Virus record (IMG/VR): IMGVR_UViG_3300023242_000181
Coordinates: 1-27,823 of that record
DNA length: 27,823 nucleotides
Reading direction: 5' to 3' (one strand)
Source: a virus
Shown: positions 21,116-27,823 of the stretch, piece after piece
Position numbering within the stretch: the stretch's first letter is position 1
Layout: the number at the start of each line of letters is the position of its first letter
Made by a program: the position numbers and the translations under genes
The notes under the pieces: model-generated
Databases searched by the model: none
The model's input: only the letters and a program-made list of their open reading frames with translations
What the model was told of the DNA's origin: nothing

Positions 21116-24100
21116 TTTAGCTAGTAGCTTGTTAGTTTGAGAAACTAACCCACCACTGGCGAATGACCCTATATCTTTAGCTGTACTATATTCACCATCT
21201 ATTATGGATATCATATCATCTAATGTTGTAGGTTTAGTTCCATTCTCTTTAACAAATCTATCCTCAGCAGCTTGACGTTCCTTCTTAGACATTCCTTTAT
21301 ACCGCATAACAACGGAACCTTTTTCATCCTGCTCAGAATATAGATCAAGAGATTCTTCTCTAGTTTCTGCAAATGCATCACTGATACGTTTCTCTATTGA
21401 AACAACCTGCTCATTCTTAGACTGATCTTTATAATCAGGATCAGCTAACAAGTCTGTTACAGCCTCTCTAATAACAGGACCAGCAACTTTAACTCTTAGG
21501 TTGTCGTAGTTCCTATCACCACTTCTCTTATATATTCTGTACGGCTCGATGTTAAGACGTAACAGTTCATTCTGAATAGCGTCAGTAGGTTCTACTGGCC
21601 TTTCACCAGTTAGATAGCGGGTGAAGCTAGCCATTTGTGGTGTTTGTTCTTGGAACAACGAAGGCTTATCTTGTAAGAATTGTTTAACAGGTGGAACTTG
21701 CGAAGCAGCAGCAGCAATAGCAGCGTCAGCAAAAGCAGGTAGGTCTAATGTTGTAGGCGCTCTGCTATCAACCTGTCTGTAATCATCTGACATTAAGTTG
21801 TACAAGTCATACACAGGGTTTAAGAAGTTATCAAAGCGGCTAGCAAAGTCACCTACAAATGCACCAGCACTTCGGAGCGTTGAACCTGATGTAATGCTTT
21901 CTTCAAAAATATCCTTTATATTATCCAATATAGTTTTTTGTGTCCCCCCCATACGTCCCCAACCTGCTAAGATTTCCATGAACCTTGCACCATCAAAGTC
22001 TCTGATACGTTGTAGTTCTAATAGCTCTGCTTTGTTTATTAGGGCCTGCTTCTCTCCTATGACATCTGTCTTAGCTGCCTCATCTTTATACAGCTGAGCT
22101 TCTTTAACACGCTCTTCAGGTGTCATAGACATTGTGTAGTACAAGTCTTGAGCCATATCCTTCATTATTAAAGCAGCCTCTGCCATAGCGTATACAAAAC
22201 TGAAGGGAGCTAAAGTACCTATATCGGCAACCTCCCCCTTGGAATTTCTTGTTTTATCAAAAGAAAGGTCAGCGTTGTTTTCTCTATCCATCATAGCACC
22301 AGCAATAATACCCATACCAATACTAGATTCAATCATCTTACGCCTACCTTCGTAAGCTACACCAGCAGAAGCATATAAAGCTTCTTGAGCTTCTTTACCT
22401 TTACCAGCAGCAGCTAATTCAGTAGCTTGTCTTTTTAGAGAAGCAGATTTTTTAAACTCTAACATGCCACCCGCACCACTCATTGGTGTCATTCTATAAG
22501 AGTAGCGTAAACTGTTCAAACCAAATCTATAGAAAGGCATGACAATGTTAACACCAATCTTTAATAGTGTGTTTTCGTTTACTGTTCTAACAATAGAGGA
22601 GGCAGCTCCTTCGAAGACACCTTCAATACTCTTCTCACCAGTCTTTCTAAAACCACTACTAAATGTTAAAGCCAATGTATCATTAACAGATTGTTCAAGT
22701 AAAGCGGGAGGTATCGGCCTGTTATTGGCAACAAAATCATCGAAGCTTAATTCAAGATCCTGCATACGTGTACGCAAGCTAGAAACAAGCATAGGTTTTC
22801 TAACAAACATCTCCACTGATCTATTAGCTGCATTTAACATATCAACATACTTATTCATCCCAGCTCGATCTACGTCTGGGGATGTTTGAATAAGCATATT
22901 ATTTAGACGAGGATTAAACTTCATTACACTGTCGTACAATTCGTTGGAGTAACCAGAGTCAAATATACGTCCAATAGCATAGAAGCTGTCGGTCATAATA
23001 CCGTCTGTTGTTTCTTTTATACGTGATTTATTTATAGCTACATTACCCCGCATATCCCCAATCAATCTATCACTATGCCGTATAGTGGCATCAACAACAT
23101 CTACTAATGTGTTAAATGTTACAGCACCAACAAGACCAGCAGTGTTCAGAATAGTGGTACTAAGTGAGGACACAGCTAAACCAACAGAGGCATCTGTTAC
23201 ATTCTTTACACTAGTCATAAAGCTGCCCGTCATATACTCTTGCCCATGACTCCCTTCAGCAATGCGCTTCATAACTGCATCTAGTTCAGGATCTTGCCCA
23301 GCAATAAGCTTACCGATAGAACGGGCTAACGCGCTGCTATTTTGTAACACAGTACCTGCTTCTGACACTGTAACTTTAAAAGCATCAAAGAATTCTTTTT
23401 CGTTTACACCTGCAAGTTTAGCCGCTTGCTGTACACTATCTACACCAGACTTCTCCAGCGTATCAATAACAAGTTGAGTTATAGAGCGTGTATCGTTAAT
23501 ATCTGGTAACAAAGTGGGGTCATCTATGAACAGCTGCTTAGCTGTATCAAACAATCCTTTAATAGTTTCCTTATTAAGGACAGCATCTGTAACCTCCTGT
23601 GGTGTATCAATTACATCTAAGCTTCCTTGCCTAGCTTCTTGTCTAGCTTCTTTACTAGCAAACAAAGGGTCTGTATATATTTCTTTTTCTCTTGCTTGAA
23701 ACTTAGCAAGTAACTCTTGAGTAGCTGCATTAAGCTGTGTAGGTGTTTTTTTGTTCTTAGCAATCAAATCTGCCATTTGTTCTTTAGGATTCTTAGAAGC
23801 TTTAGCTAATCCCACTCCCTCAATACCACCAAATACAGCCCCCACTGCAGCTACAATAGCGGTCTGCGCATAGCTGTAATCTTGCTGTGCTCCTAAGTCT
23901 TTAAGGGTTTGTTGTGCTTCCGCTGTAGTTGCTCTACCTAAAGCTAAATCACCTTTCTGTGTGACAACATTTTGTAAGCCACTCACTACAGCCTCTGTGC
24001 CAGCAACTGTGACAGCTACAGTGATGGCTTTCTTAATACCTTGTGTAGCTGCCTTACGTACACCAAAGCCAGCCAGTCCACCCACGTATGTAGAAGGGCT

Positions 24101-24715
24101 TTTTAACGTAGCCACAACTTCATCGGATAGTTGTGTAGGGATATCCTTACCTATGTTGATTGCTTTCTGTGCTGCTATCTTTTGCTCATCGGTAGCATTG
24201 AGCGCCCAAGTTAAATCATTAGCTAAATCAAAATCACTCTTAGACAACGTACCTACAAAAGATTTAACAGCTTCTTTATCATCTTTAGGTATAACCATAT
24301 TAGGATATCTAACAGACATAAACTTACGTATATCAGCTACCTTTTCTTTATTAGTTGCTACCTCTGGTATAGTCGTGTAACTTCTTTTAGCTGTAGCTGT
24401 AGAGTCAAAAGAACCTACAGTTTGATACTCAGAACCTAAGCCCATTAAATCAACAGGCTCTTCCTCTGGTAACGGTTTGAAACCCCCTCTATCAGGGGCT
24501 TTTTTAGGGGCCAGAGAAGGTTGAGTTTTACTTTCTATAGGCAAAGCTTCATCTAATGTAGCAGGAAACATTAACTCAGGTTCAACCTTCATAGGCAAAG
24601 CTTCATCTAATGTAGCAGGAAACATTAACTCAGGTTCAACCTTCATAGGCAAAGCTTCATCTAGTGTAGCGGGAAACACCAATTCTTCTTCCTCTATTGG
24701 TTTTATTGTTGCCAT
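21113..24715 (-). CDS. Large structural protein, putative internal virion/DNA-ejection protein
   Basis: 1200 residues. The N terminus (about 10-60) has three copies of an 18-residue unit with FPATLDEALP. A Gly/Ala-rich membrane-like stretch lies near 205-300 (VGGLAGFGVRKAATQ, AIVAAVGAVFGG), and long helical regions follow, with another Gly/Met hydrophobic block near 800 (SIGMGIIAGAMM). Size, helicity and place at the end of a virion block fit internal-core or DNA-ejection proteins like T7 gp16, but I see no lytic transglycosylase motif. It lies two bases after the upstream gene's stop, so is probably coupled to it. Function is inferred from context. Confidence 0.5.
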   Translation of the reverse strand: MATIKPIEEEELVFPATLDEALPMKVEPELMFPATLDEALPMKVEPELMFPATLDEALPIESKTQPSLAPKKAPDRGGFKPLPEEEPVDLMGLGSEYQTVGSFDSTATAKRSYTTIPEVATNKEKVADIRKFMSVRYPNMVIPKDDKEAVKSFVGTLSKSDFDLANDLTWALNATDEQKIAAQKAINIGKDIPTQLSDEVVATLKSPSTYVGGLAGFGVRKAATQGIKKAITVAVTVAGTEAVVSGLQNVVTQKGDLALGRATTAEAQQTLKDLGAQQDYSYAQTAIVAAVGAVFGGIEGVGLAKASKNPKEQMADLIAKNKKTPTQLNAATQELLAKFQAREKEIYTDPLFASKEARQEARQGSLDVIDTPQEVTDAVLNKETIKGLFDTAKQLFIDDPTLLPDINDTRSITQLVIDTLEKSGVDSVQQAAKLAGVNEKEFFDAFKVTVSEAGTVLQNSSALARSIGKLIAGQDPELDAVMKRIAEGSHGQEYMTGSFMTSVKNVTDASVGLAVSSLSTTILNTAGLVGAVTFNTLVDVVDATIRHSDRLIGDMRGNVAINKSRIKETTDGIMTDSFYAIGRIFDSGYSNELYDSVMKFNPRLNNMLIQTSPDVDRAGMNKYVDMLNAANRSVEMFVRKPMLVSSLRTRMQDLELSFDDFVANNRPIPPALLEQSVNDTLALTFSSGFRKTGEKSIEGVFEGAASSIVRTVNENTLLKIGVNIVMPFYRFGLNSLRYSYRMTPMSGAGGMLEFKKSASLKRQATELAAAGKGKEAQEALYASAGVAYEGRRKMIESSIGMGIIAGAMMDRENNADLSFDKTRNSKGEVADIGTLAPFSFVYAMAEAALIMKDMAQDLYYTMSMTPEERVKEAQLYKDEAAKTDVIGEKQALINKAELLELQRIRDFDGARFMEILAGWGRMGGTQKTILDNIKDIFEESITSGSTLRSAGAFVGDFASRFDNFLNPVYDLYNLMSDDYRQVDSRAPTTLDLPAFADAAIAAAASQVPPVKQFLQDKPSLFQEQTPQMASFTRYLTGERPVEPTDAIQNELLRLNIEPYRIYKRSGDRNYDNLRVKVAGPVIREAVTDLLADPDYKDQSKNEQVVSIEKRISDAFAETREESLDLYSEQDEKGSVVMRYKGMSKKERQAAEDRFVKENGTKPTTLDDMISIIDGEYSTAKDIGSFASGGLVSQTNKLLAK
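24541..24680 (-). repeat. 54-base in-frame tandem repeat in the 1200-aa gene
   Basis: Two exact 54-base units (24541-24594 and 24595-24648) and a partial, diverged third (from 24649). Each encodes 18 residues with FPATLDEALP in the N terminus. Exact DNA identity points to recent duplication or recombination-maintained homogeneity. Confidence 0.9.
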
Positions 24716-24717
24716 TA

Positions 24718-26217
24718 TTATTGACCAATCCTTTTCAAGTATTCTTGTGCTTCTTTAGAGCCTCGCTTAGCAGCCGCCCTTAACGATTGCAAACCTTTTT
24801 CTATGTTCCTAGCCCCTCCCCTACCTTCATAAAGAATTCTGCCAAGCCCATAGAGACTTTCTGGATTATTTTGATCCTTAGCAAATTGTCTGTATGCTTC
24901 ATTAGTGTCTCCTTCAATAAGTTTTTGAAGTGCGAAAGAAGAGTCTGCTGTTACATTTTTATCTATGTCTTTAAAATCTGGAATTGGGTTAGATTCTTTT
25001 ACAGGTTGTTTAGGTTGTCCTGCTGTTGGGGCAGTTTCAGTTTGTGTTGTTGGTTTGGGCGTACCTTCAACAGTAGGAGCAGGTACGCCTCTAGAGGTCA
25101 TAATTCCTCTAACTAAATCGTTTATAGGTGTACCGTCTGGATTTAATAAATTGTTATTTTTTAGAAAATTATTTACAGCGTCTTGCGCTGCTTGAATTAA
25201 AACGTCTGCATCTCCTGCCCTCGGCTTTCTACGTTTTACAGTTCCATCAGGTAAGGTTATATCAAGGCTAGCACTTCCTTCTACTTTACCTAATGCAGTA
25301 TCAATAGATATATCAACACCATCATTTAAAGAGGACCATGTCCAGTCTATACCTGTTTTATCTTTCACTTCTTTTAGCTGTGCCTGAGCAGCGTTATTAG
25401 ACCTAATCCTAGCATTGGTAGAATTAATCTCGGTCTGTATGCGTGAGCGTTCAGTAGGGTCTGAAGTTTTTCTGTACTGCATCTCCAATTGCTGTACCAC
25501 CTTCTCTAGAGTTTCTACAGGTGTAGATAATGCTAATGATGCATTAATGCTTTCAATTTTTTCCTGAGCTGCTTCTTTTTCTTCAGGTGTGCCAGCATCA
25601 TTATATTCAATAGTAGCTGCGTCCAGTCTTTCCTTCATAGATTTAACCTGCTTAAAAGCACCTTCAGCAAACGAGGCCATAGGTGCTATATCAGGAGCTT
25701 CTGCACCTTCATAAGGTAACAACCCTTCTAACGTATCACCATAAGCTGTAGCAGCTGACTGTGCAAAGTCTGTGCTCTTAGACAGGATGCCAGTGCCTAG
25801 CTGCTTCATCTGTTCAGACACATCACGAGTTGGTGCAGTTGTGCCAAAGCCTTCAACAAAAGACTGTGCAGACTGTGTAGCCTCTGGTGTTTTAAATTTA
25901 TAACGAGTGGCAACATCAAACACATTACCAGTTTGTGCTTGCTTTAAGAAATCAGCAGCAATAGTAGGAGACTTAAGAATGGATACTTGCTGATCGTCTG
26001 TTAGATTGTTGAATACTTCATGTGAAGATAAATCTCTGTAAGTAGACTTAACCTCTTCACGTTGTGCTTCAACTTTCTTATTGTACAAAGCTTTAGACTC
26101 AGCAGCTTTCTTAAGTCGCATAGCAACAATTTCTTTTTGCTGAGCACGTTCTTCATCAACAAGAGTGTTAGCTTGTTCAGCAGCACCACCTATAAAAGCA
26201 GATAAATTAAATCCCAT
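24718..26217 (-). CDS. Virion protein with coiled coil and Sel1-like repeats
   Basis: 499 residues. N terminus: MGFNLSAFIGGAAEQANT, then a long Lys/Glu/Ala-rich helix (about 20-65). The centre is coiled-coil-like with Gln/Glu-rich helices (about 180-290). A Pro/Thr-rich linker (about 370-410) precedes a C-terminal stretch with ESLYGLGRILYEGRG and AAKRGSKEAQEYL, which resembles Sel1/TPR-type repeats. These repeats mediate protein contacts. Reads as an internal-core or ejection protein partner of the 1200-aa gene. AAAGGAAA gives a good binding site before ATG 26217. Confidence 0.5.
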   Translation of the reverse strand: MGFNLSAFIGGAAEQANTLVDEERAQQKEIVAMRLKKAAESKALYNKKVEAQREEVKSTYRDLSSHEVFNNLTDDQQVSILKSPTIAADFLKQAQTGNVFDVATRYKFKTPEATQSAQSFVEGFGTTAPTRDVSEQMKQLGTGILSKSTDFAQSAATAYGDTLEGLLPYEGAEAPDIAPMASFAEGAFKQVKSMKERLDAATIEYNDAGTPEEKEAAQEKIESINASLALSTPVETLEKVVQQLEMQYRKTSDPTERSRIQTEINSTNARIRSNNAAQAQLKEVKDKTGIDWTWSSLNDGVDISIDTALGKVEGSASLDITLPDGTVKRRKPRAGDADVLIQAAQDAVNNFLKNNNLLNPDGTPINDLVRGIMTSRGVPAPTVEGTPKPTTQTETAPTAGQPKQPVKESNPIPDFKDIDKNVTADSSFALQKLIEGDTNEAYRQFAKDQNNPESLYGLGRILYEGRGGARNIEKGLQSLRAAAKRGSKEAQEYLKRIGQ

Positions 26218-26219
26218 TA

Positions 26220-26678
26220 TTATTTTCCTTTAGACATTAGACCGCGAGATGTAGGTTCTTTAACAACCTCTTTCATTTTAGTCCTAGCTTCTTCTACAAC
26301 TTCTTTAACCATCTTAGTAGGCATCTCTGTCATCTCTTGTACATCATCCATTGATTCGACATATCCAATATCATAAATGGCTGCGATAGATTTAATGAGT
26401 TCTACAACAACTGGTGTAGCTAAGAAACCAGTATCAACAGAATGAACACCATTCATTAGTCCATTCTTAATTAACACATTAGCAATATTAAGAGCAGGCA
26501 TACCTTCTTCTAGCAACGTAGCAATGTTATCCATCACCTCAGCTGTTGTTATCTTATCAGAGTAGAAGTCAATAACTTCACCAACTTCAGTAAACTTAGG
26601 AGGCTGCTCCCAAGGTCTATTGCCGGGTTCTGTAGTTAGTGACATGCCGGGGATGGGTGCTAATAGTTTATTCTGCAC
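26220..26678 (-). CDS. Conserved virion-block protein (GTG start, 152 aa)
   Basis: A longer frame reaches 26765, but GTG 26678 has AAAGGA eight bases upstream and minimal overlap with the previous gene, giving 152 residues. N terminus LLAPIPGMSLTTEPGN and PWEQPPKFT recalls proteins of marine T7-like and T4-like phages with a 'PIPG-SLT ... PWE-PP' start, next to structural genes, of unknown function. The middle is helical with KNGLMNGVHSVDTG. Confidence 0.6.
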   Translation of the reverse strand: MQNKLLAPIPGMSLTTEPGNRPWEQPPKFTEVGEVIDFYSDKITTAEVMDNIATLLEEGMPALNIANVLIKNGLMNGVHSVDTGFLATPVVVELIKSIAAIYDIGYVESMDDVQEMTEMPTKMVKEVVEEARTKMKEVVKEPTSRGLMSKGK

Positions 26679-26874
26679 GAGTAAAATCCTTTGTTTGTTG
26701 TCTGATAGCTTCAATGTAATCAGCAATGTCTTCTTCAACAGACATGCCTCTGGTAGGTCCAACATACTTACTACGGGATAACAATCCTGATACGCCCATT
26801 GTAGACTTAGTTTTCTTTTCTCTATTCTCTATAATAGAGTTGATGTTCTTCATCACTGAGGAATAGTTTTTCAT
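26668..26874 (-). CDS. Small hypothetical protein in virion block (68 aa)
   Basis: 68 residues, basic N terminus (MKNYSSVMKNINSII), then GLLSRSKYVGPTRGMSVEEDI. It starts in an ATGA overlap with the preceding stop and overlaps the next gene by 11 bases, consistent with a polycistronic reverse-strand operon. The 'VGPTRG' loop is notable but I cannot name a family. Confidence 0.55.
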   Translation of the reverse strand: MKNYSSVMKNINSIIENREKKTKSTMGVSGLLSRSKYVGPTRGMSVEEDIADYIEAIRQQTKDFTRAE

Positions 26875-27823
26875 CCGAAGATACCTTTAACAATACTACT
26901 AATAGGATCAGACAATACATTAACTGCTAACTGTCCTAGCCACTTAGAAGAAGAAGCATCTGAAGCTGCTGCTGATTCTTTATCAACCTTAACCAAGCCG
27001 CCAGCAATAACCATCTCTTGTTCTAATATAGAAACAGCCCTATCAGCCCCCTTCTCATAACTAGACCAAGCCATTTCAATCTGATCTCTATACAACTGAG
27101 TTTCATTATTATACTCTGTTAATGTCATCTGTTGCATATTCTGTGCATTCAAATAATTAGCAGCATTAGTAGCAGCTGTGTTAGCTGTGCTAATCTCTCT
27201 TCTCCATTGTGCATTAGACTGATCAATAACTAAACGTTGTGAGCTATTGAATTGATCTCTTTGATTCTGTGTCTCCGCATTAAACTTCTCTATTGCATTA
27301 GCTTGATCAACATTAAACTGCTTAAGAGCATTCTGCTGAGCAGCATTAAACTGACCAGTCTGACTAGTTAAGTTTGCCATAAACTGATCACGCTGATTAA
27401 CAGAGCTAGCATTAAACTGCTTAGAAGCATTATCAGCAGCAGCATCAGTTAACAAGCTCTGGCTAATCTGCTGTGCTTTAAACAAAGCTGTCTGCTGTTC
27501 ATTACCTAAATTAGCCATGTCCATAGCTAAAAAACTCTGTGCATTCTGTGTCAGTGTTTTTTGTCTGTTATCTAAATTAGCCATATCCATAGCTGCATAA
27601 GTAGCAGCATTGGAAAGTATTGTTGCTTGCTCATTACTCATATCTGCTAATGATACCTGCTGTAACAACTGTGCATTAGCCAACGCATTCTGCTGATCAG
27701 CAGTAAAATTTATATTAGCAATCTCTGATACACGGGCAGCATTAGTAATATTAACTTGCTGCTGATTACTAAGCTCTTGCCCTTTTATAGCTGCTTCTAT
27801 TTGTGCATTAGCCAACGATGTCT
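26871..27823 (-). CDS. Hendecad-repeat structural protein, 5' end beyond window
   Basis: At least 314 residues visible; the frame is open to the right edge, and the first Met-like codon is a TTG at 27815, so the start is probably off-window. Most of it is built of Asn/Gln/Ala-rich units of 22 residues (SNEQATILSNAATYAAMDMA, then a DNRQ... copy) and later 11 residues (QFNAAQQNALK, QFNVDQANAIE, KFNAETQNQRD), i.e. hendecads of a right-handed coiled coil. The C terminus, LAVNVLSDPISSIVKGIFG, is more hydrophobic. I recall similar repetitive proteins near structural genes of marine phages. A fibrous internal or tail part is likely. Confidence 0.65.
   Translation of the reverse strand, partial: TSLANAQIEAAIKGQELSNQQQVNITNAARVSEIANINFTADQQNALANAQLLQQVSLADMSNEQATILSNAATYAAMDMANLDNRQKTLTQNAQSFLAMDMANLGNEQQTALFKAQQISQSLLTDAAADNASKQFNASSVNQRDQFMANLTSQTGQFNAAQQNALKQFNVDQANAIEKFNAETQNQRDQFNSSQRLVIDQSNAQWRREISTANTAATNAANYLNAQNMQQMTLTEYNNETQLYRDQIEMAWSSYEKGADRAVSILEQEMVIAGGLVKVDKESAAASDASSSKWLGQLAVNVLSDPISSIVKGIFG

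Overview
The window is part of a tailed-phage genome, most like marine T7-like podoviruses of the SIO1/cobavirus type. It combines a T7 gp4-like primase-helicase, a family A DNA polymerase, a FEN-type 5' exonuclease, an ssDNA-binding-like protein, ThyX, class I ribonucleotide reductase, PhoH and a tyrosine integrase, followed by a long reverse-strand block of virion proteins. That placement rests on gene content and remembered families, not on a search. The host is a bacterium that cannot be named from the sequence. No capsid, portal, terminase, RNA polymerase or repressor gene is visible; the genome continues past both edges.

Layout. 1-948 has no convincing gene: a candidate promoter, a C-rich tract, CGCAGTA repeats, palindromes and nine tandem 24-bp units. 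1044-2747 holds a GP88-like cysteine-rich protein and three small genes separated by two similar hairpin/leader cassettes. 2748-2993 is a regulatory spacer with clustered TGTGNCACA sites. 2994-6804 carries a DUF932 protein, small genes, an SleB-type cell-wall hydrolase, the integrase and a one-helix membrane peptide. 6794-9096 is a packed operon of small overlapping genes ending in a MazG-like NTP pyrophosphohydrolase. 9097-9401 is a gene-free, strongly foldable spacer, the best candidate for an undescribed RNA.

9402-16389 is the replication block: primase-helicase, polymerase, SSB-like protein, exonuclease, HNH nuclease, dATP/dGTP diphosphohydrolase-like protein and ThyX, closed by a clear terminator. 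16455-19318 encodes the two RNR subunits, again closed by a terminator. 19391-21069 has phoH, a small gene, a PD-(D/E)XK-like nuclease, an RMF-like protein and a tRNA-Arg(TCT) whose 5' end overlaps the last gene. A bidirectional terminator then separates this from the reverse-strand virion genes (21113 to the right edge).

Functionally, the central genes make a replisome and feed it: RNR makes deoxynucleotides, ThyX makes dTMP, and the MazG-like and dGTPase-like enzymes adjust nucleotide pools. The reverse-strand genes look like internal-virion/DNA-ejection proteins with long helical and coiled-coil segments. The integrase suggests a temperate option, although the polymerase carries Tyr at the position equivalent to E. 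coli Phe762, a residue usually linked to lytic phages.
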